From NCBI GenBank assembly GCA_023666275.1, contig JAMPCJ010000001.1:366882-430881 (forward strand): a DNA stretch of 64,000 nt, written 5' to 3'. This document shows, piece by piece, positions 1-8,741 of the stretch (position 1 is its first letter; each line of letters opens with the position of its first letter). Source of the stretch: Treponema brennaborense. GTDB taxonomy: Bacteria; Spirochaetota; Spirochaetia; Treponematales; Treponemataceae. The position numbers and the translations under genes were made by a program. The notes under the pieces were generated by a model. The model was not told where the DNA came from. It saw only the letters and a program-made list of their open reading frames with translations, and ran no database searches.

Positions 1-1218
1 GGCATCACGGCGACGTCATCGGGATTATGCGATTCTTTCGGCAAACTGTGGTTTCCGCTGATAGACGGATACGCCGTATACGATCCGCTCAAAGCAAACA
101 GGAACACTGCCGCGCCGCTGGTGTATATAGAATCGATGCAGTTTAACGGCGGCAGTACATCGGATTTTTCGCGGCCGGTAATTATTCCCGCCGGAACAAA
201 ACGAATAACAATCAGTTACAGCGGTTTGTATTTTGCTTTTCCGGAAGCGGTAAAATTCAGATACATGCTTGACGGATTTGACAGCGGTTACTCGGAACCG
301 ACAACGGAACATTCCGTGTCGTTCACGAATCTTCCGCCGGCTGCATACACATTCAAAATCAAAGCCGCAAACGAAAACGATGTTTGGACGGATGTGCCGG
401 CGGAAGCGGTATGCATTCAGCAGCCGTTTTTTTATCAGCGCGCTGTTTTTTGGATAGTATGCGCAGGAACGTGCATTATGCTGATAGTCTGTTTTATCCG
501 TCTGCGTTATATGCAGATGCTCAGCACGCAGAAAAAATTATCGCGAATGGTACAGGCAAAAACAGAAGCGCTTGAAAACGAACGCGATAATTCAAACAAA
601 CTGCTGTGCAACATTCTTCCGCAGGCAATTGCGGAACGTTTAAAACATTCCGAACAAATGACTATTGCAGACCGCTTCGAAGAAGTTTCCGTGCTGTTTG
701 CCGACATAGTCGGATTCACGGAAATAGCGGCGAAATTATCGGCTGAACAAATCGTCAGCGCGCTGAATAATTTATTCAGCCGCTTCGATATACGCGCGAA
801 AAAAAGCGGCGTCGAAAAAATAAAAACCATCGGCGATTCTTATATGGCAGTGTGCGGCCTGCCGGAAGCGAATAAAAATCACGCAGAAGTTATGATACAA
901 TTCGCCGCCGGCTTGTACGAAGATCTTGCCGATTACAACAAATCTGCGGAGATACCGTTTAATTTGCGCATCGGCATCAATTCCGGCAGCGTAATTGCGG
1001 GCGTCATAGGAAAAACAAAATTCGTTTACGACTTATGGGGCGACACGGTGAATGTGGCAAGCAGAATGCAGTCACTGTGCACTCCGGGTTATATTCTTGT
1101 AACGGAAGAAGTAAAAGAACGCGCACAGCAGCATATCTGCTTTACGGATGCCGTCCTGTGCAATGTCAAAGGGAAAGGCATTATGAAAACATATAACGTA
1201 CAGATAGGCATTCAATAA
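1..1218 (+). CDS. Membrane sensor adenylate cyclase (class III), 5'-truncated by window edge
   Basis: The frame is open from base 1, so only the last 405 residues are present. The first visible residues (SFGKLWFPLIDGYAVYDP) look like the last blade of a two-component-regulator propeller, followed by a Y_Y_Y-type beta-sandwich (about 50-135), one membrane helix (about 143-165), a short coiled linker, and a class III nucleotidyl cyclase domain (about 230-400). FADIVGF carries a metal-binding Asp, KTIGDSYM the Lys and second metal Asp region, and DLWGDTVNVASR the Asp, Asn and Arg expected for ATP as substrate. I infer an extracytoplasmic sensor that makes cAMP. The ligand cannot be read from sequence. 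Adenylate rather than guanylate specificity rests on the Lys/Asp pair. Confidence 0.88.
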   Translation, partial: GITATSSGLCDSFGKLWFPLIDGYAVYDPLKANRNTAAPLVYIESMQFNGGSTSDFSRPVIIPAGTKRITISYSGLYFAFPEAVKFRYMLDGFDSGYSEPTTEHSVSFTNLPPAAYTFKIKAANENDVWTDVPAEAVCIQQPFFYQRAVFWIVCAGTCIMLIVCFIRLRYMQMLSTQKKLSRMVQAKTEALENERDNSNKLLCNILPQAIAERLKHSEQMTIADRFEEVSVLFADIVGFTEIAAKLSAEQIVSALNNLFSRFDIRAKKSGVEKIKTIGDSYMAVCGLPEANKNHAEVMIQFAAGLYEDLADYNKSAEIPFNLRIGINSGSVIAGVIGKTKFVYDLWGDTVNVASRMQSLCTPGYILVTEEVKERAQQHICFTDAVLCNVKGKGIMKTYNVQIGIQ

Positions 1219-1267
1219 TAAAAAAATTATTCATTCCGAAATTCAGGCAGCAGCAAATACATGCGCA

Positions 1268-1642
1268 TTACTCCAATTTTTTTTGTATTTCAATTAACTG
1301 ATCGTCGTAATGCTCGATTTTCCATTGAAGCCTGCTGCGGCATTCTTCCATATCCGCAAGACGCAGTTCGAGATCCGCGAGCTGTTTTTGCAGCAGCATT
1401 TTCCGCGCGCTGTGTGTTTTTTCGCCTTGCTGAAACAACAATATGTATTCGGCAAGCGCTTTAATGGGAATTCCCGCGCGCCGCATGCAGATAACAAAAC
1501 GAACCCAATTGCAGTCATTTTCCGTGTAATCACGCAGCCCGCTTTTATTGCGATGCACCGGCGGCACAAGACCTGTTTTTTCATAATATCGTAATGTATC
1601 GGCAGAAATGCAAAACCGTTCCGCGACTTCCGCAATTGTCAT
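1268..1642 (-). CDS. MerR-family transcriptional regulator
   Basis: A 124-residue one-component activator. The N-terminal winged helix-turn-helix starts MTIAEVAERF and continues with SADTLRYYEKTGLVPP, the MerR signature, followed by a dimerising coiled coil rich in Leu, Arg and Glu. There is no metal-binding Cys pair at the C-terminus, so a metal sensor is unlikely; the length and form resemble aldehyde- or redox-responsive members such as AdhR. I chose the internal ATG at 1642 because GGAG lies 5 nt before it and because the upstream in-frame ATG at 1678 abuts the -10 box of a MerR-type promoter. It probably regulates itself through the operator at 1689-1704. No obvious target enzyme gene is adjacent. 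Confidence 0.88.
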   Translation of the reverse strand: MTIAEVAERFCISADTLRYYEKTGLVPPVHRNKSGLRDYTENDCNWVRFVICMRRAGIPIKALAEYILLFQQGEKTHSARKMLLQKQLADLELRLADMEECRSRLQWKIEHYDDQLIEIQKKLE

Positions 1643-1678
1643 ATAATCTCCGTTGCTGTTTTCGATGCGATTTGCCAT

Positions 1679-1709
1679 ATCATATAATTTGGAGTTGACT
1701 CCAAGTCAA
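1679..1709 (-). promoter_or_regulatory. MerR-type promoter with 19-bp spacer and palindromic operator
   Basis: On the minus strand, TTGACT (1704-1709) is separated by 19 bp from TATGAT (1679-1684). A palindrome with arms TTGGAGT/ACTCCAA (1689-1704) fills the spacer. An over-long spacer with a central dyad is the hallmark of promoters activated by DNA-twisting MerR proteins. The promoter drives the merR-like gene itself. Confidence 0.7.
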
Positions 1710-1724
1710 GAATTCGCAGAAATA

Positions 1725-4355
1725 TCAATAGCGAATGCTGCCGAAATCAAATGAAACAAACGGACGCACCTGCTTCGGATGAGATTCCGCAGCATTAAAC
1801 GGAACGGATTTCCGTGCCGAAGCGGATGTTGTTCCCGCGCCGATTCGCAGAACAACGCTGAAATTTTCCGTGATGCGGATGCCGGCATCGGCGGACGCAC
1901 GCCAATGCAATGCAGCGAGCGACATATCCGCGAACGACTGCCACACGTTGCCGACAGCGCCGGAAACAGAAAAAAATGCCTGCCCGCCGAGAATCGTGAT
2001 TTGATCCCAGGGCGCAAACTGCAACGCGCCGCCGATGACAATTTTATGAAGACCGAACTGCGCCGTTCCCGCAATCTGCGGAAAAAAACGGCGATCCCCG
2101 TCGGAAAAACCGTACACCGGCAGCAGATGCGGCAGTTTTTGCAGCTGCTCCGAAAAGCAAAAGCCGGAAAATCCGCTGACAACAAATGAAATTTTTCTTC
2201 CGAAAGAAAATGCGGAACAAACATCCAGCGCGGCAGTTTCAAAAATGCGGACAGTGTTTGTGTCGGAAACAGGCAGCACTCCCAAACCGCGCGCGGAAAC
2301 ATACACGCCTTTTGTGGGAAACGACTGGTGATTTAAAAGATTAAACGTGTATGACGCGGAAAAATCTCCCGCGAATGTTTTTTTCCCCGCAATTTCCGAT
2401 TCGGTTGTGTCAAAGTGATGTATGCCTGCGCCGCTGAGCAGATAATGATATTCGGAAAACGGAAAACCGAATTCGACTTCGGCGCTTTTTTTTCCGGAAA
2501 TAAAAAATCCCGCCGGCATGGAATTCCATCCGGATATAATCCAGCGTTTCCGTTTTTCATATTCCGCGGAAAAGCGCAGAAAAAAGCGCGCGCCGAGCGG
2601 CTGCATATACATCATGCGGAATGCCGCGGTGTTAAGACAAGAAGCGGAAACCGAAAGCACCGAACCTTCTCCGGAAAAACCGCGGTACTGCGCATCTGCC
2701 GACAGCGCAAGCGAAGAAGAAGAATCGGAAGAATATGTGCCTTCGTAATTGCCGCCCAAAAGCACAAGTCCGGTTTTTGTTTTCACCGGCGTCAGGTATA
2801 CTTCGAGCGCGGCATTATCCGTTTCGTTTGTATTCAGACGAATTACAATTCTCGCGTACCTGCCTGTCGCATACAGCGAATCGAAAAAAGCATGAAGCAT
2901 CTCTTCTTTCAGCGGCTGATTTTTGATACGCGAAAACATTTTTCGGATATAGTTTGCGTCCTTGCCGACTGTTCCGGAAACCGTCATGCGCTTTAAAATA
3001 ATCGGCGGCAAATCTTCATAGGAAACATTTCGAAAATCGCGCGCGGTTTTCGGTTTCGGATATTCCGCGAAGCTGTACGCCGACATGCGTTTTTCTATCG
3101 AACGCGCAGCGGCGCTTTGCGGCACGGACGCGGAGGAACTCGGCAAAGCGGACGAATGCGGCGGCAAAACATCGGCTTGTTTTTCCGAAAAAATTTTTTC
3201 ACGCAGTGCGGCAAGCGAATCGCGGTATCTTTCCAAATCGGTTTTCGCACGGCGGTATATTTTTTCCGCTTTCGAATAATCAATCAGCGAAAACGACTCC
3301 GTTTCCGGAAACAGCACAATATCCGCCATTGCGTATTCTTTCTTTTTGCGCACAGCTTGTTCCATAATCGACATTTGCCCAAGCGCTACAAGCGGATTCT
3401 GTTCGAATTTCGTTTTATCCTGACTCAGCGGCGCCTGCAATTCCACGGCAATAATGCACTCGTATCCCATATCGTGCGCCACATCGATAGGCAGATTATT
3501 CCGCGCGAGACCGTCGATATATACATTCCCGTCGATATCAAACGGTTCGAAAAATGCCGGAATGCTGATGCTTGCGCGGACAGCTTCCGCCAAATCGCCG
3601 CAATCGAAAACATGCACTTCGCCCGTATATAAATCAACCGCAACCGCACGGAACGGAATCGGCAGCGTATCAAAATCAGTGTAGGACGGAATCCGCAGCG
3701 TAAGTTTCTTAAAAAGTTCATACGCTTTTTGTCCGGTAAGAATACCCGTGCCCATTTCCAAAGCCATATTCGCGCCGAACCTGACAGCAAACGGAGCCGA
3801 ATAGCTGCTGTGATTCTCCAGCGTTTTTTCAAAAGCCGGATGCGAACCGTCCTGAAATATTTTGCTCCAGTCAAGCGTCGTCAGTTTGTGCCGAATTTCC
3901 TGCGGAGTATATCCTGCGCAATACAAAGAGCCTATTATCGCACCGGAACTGTTTCCGATTACTATATCGACAGGAATGTCGAGTTCTTCAAGAAGTTCCA
4001 AAACAGGAATATGGGCGAATCCCTTGGCGCCGCCGCCCGCAAGAACGAGCGCCACGGATTTTCTGTCCGCAGCAATTTTTTCAGATCCCGCAGATTGGGA
4101 ATTCGGCGGCAATTGATTTTTGATGTTATGCGGCAAATCGGCAGCAGCCGCACCGTATGCTTCGGAATACGACGGCGCCGCAAAAAGAAAAAGGAATGCT
4201 GCCGTAACAAAACCATACAGTTTCATTGAAGCGGCAAGCTGACGGCGGCATTCATTATCATGCGGCACCGTGGCAAAACGCGTTTTCCGCCGGCGGCTGA
4301 AAAATCGGGACACGCATTGTCTGTATAAATCAATCCGAAAGCACTTTATTATCAT
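1725..4355 (-). CDS. Patatin-like phospholipase fused to POTRA and beta-barrel (type Vd autotransporter-like)
   Basis: 876 residues. A hydrophobic signal segment (about 44-68) is followed by a patatin domain (about 98-330) with the oxyanion loop GGGAKG (107-112), the nucleophile elbow GNSSG (Ser136) and DGLARNNLPID supplying the likely catalytic Asp (DGL instead of the usual DGA/DGG). A POTRA-like segment (about 440-520) and a C-terminal Omp85-type barrel (about 530-876, ending FVSFDFGSIRY) follow. This is the layout of PlpD/FplA-type secreted phospholipases, so the lipase domain is probably exposed on the outer membrane. Start: ATG 4355 has AGGAG 8 nt upstream but gives an unusually long Arg-rich stretch before the signal peptide. 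ATG 4226 (MKLYGF) would give a normal signal peptide with a weak ribosome site. Both remain possible. Confidence 0.9.
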   Translation of the reverse strand: MIIKCFRIDLYRQCVSRFFSRRRKTRFATVPHDNECRRQLAASMKLYGFVTAAFLFLFAAPSYSEAYGAAAADLPHNIKNQLPPNSQSAGSEKIAADRKSVALVLAGGGAKGFAHIPVLELLEELDIPVDIVIGNSSGAIIGSLYCAGYTPQEIRHKLTTLDWSKIFQDGSHPAFEKTLENHSSYSAPFAVRFGANMALEMGTGILTGQKAYELFKKLTLRIPSYTDFDTLPIPFRAVAVDLYTGEVHVFDCGDLAEAVRASISIPAFFEPFDIDGNVYIDGLARNNLPIDVAHDMGYECIIAVELQAPLSQDKTKFEQNPLVALGQMSIMEQAVRKKKEYAMADIVLFPETESFSLIDYSKAEKIYRRAKTDLERYRDSLAALREKIFSEKQADVLPPHSSALPSSSASVPQSAAARSIEKRMSAYSFAEYPKPKTARDFRNVSYEDLPPIILKRMTVSGTVGKDANYIRKMFSRIKNQPLKEEMLHAFFDSLYATGRYARIVIRLNTNETDNAALEVYLTPVKTKTGLVLLGGNYEGTYSSDSSSSLALSADAQYRGFSGEGSVLSVSASCLNTAAFRMMYMQPLGARFFLRFSAEYEKRKRWIISGWNSMPAGFFISGKKSAEVEFGFPFSEYHYLLSGAGIHHFDTTESEIAGKKTFAGDFSASYTFNLLNHQSFPTKGVYVSARGLGVLPVSDTNTVRIFETAALDVCSAFSFGRKISFVVSGFSGFCFSEQLQKLPHLLPVYGFSDGDRRFFPQIAGTAQFGLHKIVIGGALQFAPWDQITILGGQAFFSVSGAVGNVWQSFADMSLAALHWRASADAGIRITENFSVVLRIGAGTTSASARKSVPFNAAESHPKQVRPFVSFDFGSIRY

Positions 4356-4489
4356 ATACGACGCTCCTGAATATATTGTATATGCCGAACAAAATTATTC
4401 AAGATTCAAAACAAATGATCAGCTGTGTCCTGCTGTCTGTTCTGCTGATTATGCTGCAAACCGACAGCAGTCATTTTAATACGAAAAAA

Positions 4490-5605
4490 TCAGAAACAAT
4501 TTTTTCCGGCTTTTTTCCGGCAGCGCGGAGATGTTTGCGGTGAATTATCTTCGGGCATTCCCGCACGGCAAAACACGTCTGCGCTTCCGCATTGATAGCA
4601 CACTTCATTCGGCAGGTTTTTTCTTTCGATAAAATCTTTGACATTTTGCAGCGTAATTTCCGCAATGGCAGAAAGAGCTTCTTTTGTCAAAAAAGCCTGA
4701 TGACTTGAAATAATGACATTCGGCATCATCAGAAGCCGCGCCAATATATCATCACGAATTACTGTCTGCGACCAATCTTCGTAAAAGTATGCATCTTCTT
4801 CTTCGTATACGTCGAGCGCGGCGCCGCCGATTTGTTTGTTTTTCAGAGCTTCCACCAACATGCGCGTATCTATAAGCGCACCTCGGCCGGTATTGATAAT
4901 CACTGCATCAGGCTTCATGCGGCTGAATGCTTTTTCATCGATTACATGATATGTTTCCGCCGTTAAAGGACAATGCAGACTTATCACATCGGATTCACAA
5001 AAAAGCGTTTCAAGCGGTACGTACATAATTTGTTTTTTATCAGCCCAGTCTTTATCGGGAAAAGCATCATAAGCGATAATGCGCATTCCGTAACCGGATA
5101 ATATATCCGCCATGACTTTGCCGATTTTTCCGCTTCCGATTATGCCTGCCGTTCGTCCATGCAAATCACGGCCGGTAAGACCGTCAAGACGGAAATTGCC
5201 GTCGCGCGTCCGATTAAATGCCTGCGGAATTTTTCTTGTCAGTGACATCAATAAAGCAGCAGCATATTCCGCAACGGAATAAGGCGAGTAAGCAGGAACA
5301 CGGACAACAGGAAGCTTTCCCCACACTGCTTTTAAATCAATGTTATTATAGCCGGCACAGCGCATTGCCAATAATTTCACGCCGCTGTTTACAAGTATTT
5401 CCGCGGTTTTCGCATTGATTTTATCATTGACAAATGCGCAAACTATTTCATGACCTTTTGCAAGATTTGCGGTTTGTTCATTTAAACGCGGTTCCAAAAA
5501 ATCGATTGTGTATAAAAATTTTTTATTTGCTTCCGTAAAATATAAAACATCATACGGTTTCGCATCAAAAAATGCTATTGAAATTTTTTGATCGGTCTTT
5601 CTCAT
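4490..5605 (-). CDS. ldhA: D-lactate dehydrogenase / D-2-hydroxyacid dehydrogenase (NAD)
   Basis: 371 residues, close to fermentative LdhA along most of its length: AMRCAGYNNIDL, VVRVPAYSPYSVAEYA, a Rossmann motif in GIIGSGKIGKVM, SLHCPLTAETYHVI, NTGRGALIDT (catalytic Arg) and SSHQAFLT (catalytic His). It should reduce pyruvate to D-lactate and regenerate NAD+ in the cytoplasm. Start ATG 5605 has GGAGG 4 nt upstream, while an earlier in-frame start lacks one. About 40 residues at the C-terminus beyond the usual end are Cys-rich and basic and have no known role. It is divergent from the glycerate regulator gene, so a role as a glycerate or hydroxypyruvate reductase is a weaker alternative. Confidence 0.87.
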   Translation of the reverse strand: MRKTDQKISIAFFDAKPYDVLYFTEANKKFLYTIDFLEPRLNEQTANLAKGHEIVCAFVNDKINAKTAEILVNSGVKLLAMRCAGYNNIDLKAVWGKLPVVRVPAYSPYSVAEYAAALLMSLTRKIPQAFNRTRDGNFRLDGLTGRDLHGRTAGIIGSGKIGKVMADILSGYGMRIIAYDAFPDKDWADKKQIMYVPLETLFCESDVISLHCPLTAETYHVIDEKAFSRMKPDAVIINTGRGALIDTRMLVEALKNKQIGGAALDVYEEEDAYFYEDWSQTVIRDDILARLLMMPNVIISSHQAFLTKEALSAIAEITLQNVKDFIERKNLPNEVCYQCGSADVFCRAGMPEDNSPQTSPRCRKKAGKNCF

Positions 5606-5785
5606 TTTTCCTCCATTGTTTATTGTTATATCGAAAATAATAAAAACAACAGGGAAAAGCAATTTCTCTTTTTGCAGAAAAATAAAAAATACAAAATTCT
5701 TATAAATAATTCTTGCGTGCCAGCGGTTTTTCCGCGAATATCAGCCGTTAGGCAAAACATAAAAGCATATTCGGCAATCATTTGA

Positions 5786-5815
5786 TTGTCATAAATATAA
5801 AATTATCGCTATGCT
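5786..5815 (+). promoter_or_regulatory. Probable promoter of the CdaR-like gene
   Basis: TTGTCA (5786-5791), 18-bp spacer, TATGCT (5810-5815), in an AT-rich divergent intergenic region. It would give a leader of about 50 nt before ATG 5873. Confidence 0.4.
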
Positions 5816-5872
5816 TAATTTTTTTTTGCATCTTGTCTTTTGTTTTTATTCCGCATAATACATCATCAAAAC

Positions 5873-7027
5873 ATGCAGCAAATATTGAAAAAAAATGCGG
5901 CAAATATTGTCAATGAAATAAGTTCTATCATCAATCAAAAAATAAATGTAATAAACGACAAAGGAAAAATTATCGCAAGTTCCGATCCGTCGCGAATCGG
6001 TTCTATTCATTTCGCCGCAAAAAAAATGATAGAACAAAAACTTAATGAGATTGTTGTTTTTTACGATCATGAATACGAAAACTCTCTTGCGGGCACAAAC
6101 ACCTCGCTGATACTTAACGGAGAAATTATCGGCGCTATCGGAATTACCGGACCATACCAAGAGGTCATAAAATATGAAAAAGTTATTTGCAAAATGACAG
6201 AACTGCTGATACAAGAAGAATATTACAAAACCCGCAATGATATTGAAAAACGTATTCGCTGCCGTTTTTTAAATGAATGGTTTTTCGGAGAAGCAAATCA
6301 GTTTACGCAGGATTTCATTGCACAAGGCTTGCTGCTGGGAATTGATGTTACAAAAAAACGCCGTGTTTTTATAATTCTGCCGATATTGAACAACACAAAA
6401 ATTCCGCTTGTGGAACAGCAGCATCTTTTTGACAATATATATAACAGCATAAAAAAATACATTGAGCAGGATTTTTGCGGTGCCATACTTATTACCGGAA
6501 ATATGTATACCTGTGTTATATCGGATCGTCCAGATAAATTGATGATAGATTTTATGTCGCAGTTAAAACATGAAATTGAAACACACTATCCTGTTACACT
6601 TGCTGTCGGCATAGACAGCAGAATGGAAAATTATCAGTATATTAAGCAGGCTTATAAAAAAGCAGAAAAAGCAGTGAAAGCATGCATACGTTCGGCAGGA
6701 AAAAAACCGCATTTATACAACAGCATCAATATGGAAATTTTTGCGGGAGAAATTTCGGAACATATAAAAAAAGAATATATCACTTGCGTATTCAAAAATA
6801 AATCGTTTGAAACAATCGGCAAACTGGTTTCGTTTCTTCAAACATATTATGAAACAGAAGCGTCAATAACAGAAACGGCAAAAATTATCGGCATTCATAA
6901 AAACACAGTGCAATACAAACTGAAAAAACTGCATCTGCTCACAGGATACGATCCGCGTTCCATACAATTTTCTTCGCTTTTCTATAACGCCATATATTTC
7001 TATCATGATTTATATGATAAAACCTAA
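5873..7027 (+). CDS. CdaR-family (sugar diacid recognition / PucR-type) regulator
   Basis: 384 residues. The N-terminal part (about 1-125) matches a sugar-diacid recognition domain (INQKINVINDKGKIIASSDP, then LILNGEIIGAIGITG). The C-terminus has the PucR/CdaR helix-turn-helix (SITETAKIIGIHKNTVQYK, about 335-355). Members of this family sense glycerate, glucarate or related acids and activate uptake and kinase genes; the next two genes are exactly such a permease and glycerate kinase. ATG 5873 is chosen over an upstream TTG because the domain begins just after it. No strong ribosome site is visible, so the start is uncertain by about 11 codons. Confidence 0.85.
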   Translation: MQQILKKNAANIVNEISSIINQKINVINDKGKIIASSDPSRIGSIHFAAKKMIEQKLNEIVVFYDHEYENSLAGTNTSLILNGEIIGAIGITGPYQEVIKYEKVICKMTELLIQEEYYKTRNDIEKRIRCRFLNEWFFGEANQFTQDFIAQGLLLGIDVTKKRRVFIILPILNNTKIPLVEQQHLFDNIYNSIKKYIEQDFCGAILITGNMYTCVISDRPDKLMIDFMSQLKHEIETHYPVTLAVGIDSRMENYQYIKQAYKKAEKAVKACIRSAGKKPHLYNSINMEIFAGEISEHIKKEYITCVFKNKSFETIGKLVSFLQTYYETEASITETAKIIGIHKNTVQYKLKKLHLLTGYDPRSIQFSSLFYNAIYFYHDLYDKT

Positions 7028-7198
7028 ACAAAGCGAACAATCACAGCAGGCATTGTCGTGCATACTATAATAAACCGATAATTTTTGGCATCAAAAACAT
7101 ATCTTTCTTTTAAACAGCAGACATATAGTAGATACAATACAAAAGTTTGATTATTGCGCAAAATAAAAGCGGCGATATTCTCGGCGTTTTTATTTACC

Positions 7199-7219
7199 CG
7201 GATTTGCATGGCAAATCCG
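7199..7219. promoter_or_regulatory. Inverted repeat upstream of gntP-like gene, candidate operator
   Basis: Perfect 9-bp arms CGGATTTGC and GCAAATCCG around a 3-bp spacer, about 100 bp before the permease start and inside the 292-bp gap after the regulator gene. It has no T-rich tail, so a protein site (the CdaR-like regulator is the obvious candidate) is likelier than a terminator. Confidence 0.45.
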
Positions 7220-7319
7220 TATAACAATCTGCTGCTCTTTATTGCATAACGGAGCAGCCTGAAAATCGATGGTAAAATCAAAATTATTTGCCGTCGATTT
7301 TTCATGGAGGAGAGAGAAT

Positions 7320-8678
7320 ATGCAAGGACTCCCGTTAATTATCGCATTTTTCTTTGCGATAGCATTGATGATTTTCAGTATTTCAAAATTGAAAATTCAT
7401 CCGTTCCTTGCCCTCATGGGCATTTCGCTTCTTCTGGCATTTATTGCCAGAATTCCGCTTCGGGATATTCCCGGAATAATCGGCGCCGGCTTCAGCGGCA
7501 CATTCAGCAATATCGGCATCGTCATTATTCTGGGCGCCCTGATCGGTACATTTCTCGAAAAAACCGGCGCAGCGCTGAAGCTGTCCGACATGGTCATAAA
7601 AATCGTGGGCAAGAAAAAGCCGGAACTTTCCATTCTCATCATGGGCTGGATTGTTTCAATCCCCGTATTCTGCGACAGCGGATTTGTTATTTTGAATCCC
7701 ATCAGAAAAGCGCTTGTGAAAAGAACACGAACGTCAAGCGTTGCAATGTCTGTCGCTTTATCCGCCGGTTTGTATATTTCCCACGTATTTATCCCGCCGA
7801 CACCCGGACCTATTGCAGCGGCGAACACGCTCGGCATAGGAGAAAATCTGCTGATTGTTATAGGCATGGGCATTCTTGCATCAATTCTTCCGCTGATAGC
7901 GGGCTACTTTTATTCGATATATATCGGAAAAAAAATCAAAGCCAATGATGAACAAGATTCCGGTCTTATAACCCAAACATACGAAGAACTGCTTGCCGGC
8001 TACGGAAAACTGCCGAACGGATTTTTAACCTTGGCGCCTATTGTTGTTCCGATTTTGCTGATGTCGCTGTCTTCGCTTTCGGCAATGCTGGGCTGGAAAG
8101 GCACATCCGCCAGCCTGTGTTCTTTTTTCGGCGCACCGATTATAGCGCTTGGCGTCGGAACAGTTTTCGGCATAATTCTGCTCGCATCGCAAAAAAAATT
8201 ACATGAATTTTATGAAATCACCAACGACACACTGAAAGTCGTCGGTCCGATTTTATTTATCACAGCATCAGGCGGCATTTTAGGCAAAGTTGTCGCGTCA
8301 TCGGGATTGGTTGCATTCATCACACAGCATTCGGCAACATTCAGAACAATCGGAATATTCTTTCCGTTTTTTCTCGCCGCTGTCATTAAATCCGCACAAG
8401 GTTCTTCCACTGTTGCCATTACCACAACCGCGGGAATTCTCGCACCGCTTATGAACGCAATAGGCTTTGACACTCCGATACTCGCAGCATTGTGCGTCAT
8501 GGCAATCGGCGCAGGTTCCATGACCGTTTCGCATGCCAACGACAGCTACTTCTGGATTGTAGCGAATTTCGGAGAAATGAATGTCGAGGACGGATACAGA
8601 GCGCATACAATGATGACGTTTGTTATCGGCATCGCGGCAATGGCCGGCGTGTACATTCTCTCGATGTTTTTCCGATAA
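7320..8678 (+). CDS. GntP-family organic acid permease, probably glycerate or gluconate uptake
   Basis: 452 residues and strongly hydrophobic throughout, with about 12-14 membrane segments. Family motifs include PFLALMGISLLLAF near the N-terminus, GALIGTFLEKTGAA, IPVFCDSGFVIL, ISHVFIPPTPGPIAAA and SAQGSSTVAITTTAG. GntP-family proteins import gluconate, glycerate or similar acids by proton symport. The glycerate kinase 63 bp downstream favours glycerate. ATG 7320 follows a long GGAGGAGAG ribosome site, so the in-frame start 17 codons upstream is discarded. Confidence 0.9.
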   Translation: MQGLPLIIAFFFAIALMIFSISKLKIHPFLALMGISLLLAFIARIPLRDIPGIIGAGFSGTFSNIGIVIILGALIGTFLEKTGAALKLSDMVIKIVGKKKPELSILIMGWIVSIPVFCDSGFVILNPIRKALVKRTRTSSVAMSVALSAGLYISHVFIPPTPGPIAAANTLGIGENLLIVIGMGILASILPLIAGYFYSIYIGKKIKANDEQDSGLITQTYEELLAGYGKLPNGFLTLAPIVVPILLMSLSSLSAMLGWKGTSASLCSFFGAPIIALGVGTVFGIILLASQKKLHEFYEITNDTLKVVGPILFITASGGILGKVVASSGLVAFITQHSATFRTIGIFFPFFLAAVIKSAQGSSTVAITTTAGILAPLMNAIGFDTPILAALCVMAIGAGSMTVSHANDSYFWIVANFGEMNVEDGYRAHTMMTFVIGIAAMAGVYILSMFFR

Positions 8679-8741
8679 TTTTTTCTGCACCGCAGATAAC
8701 CATATCGGTTTTATATTGCGAAAATTTATAGGATCTGTTTC

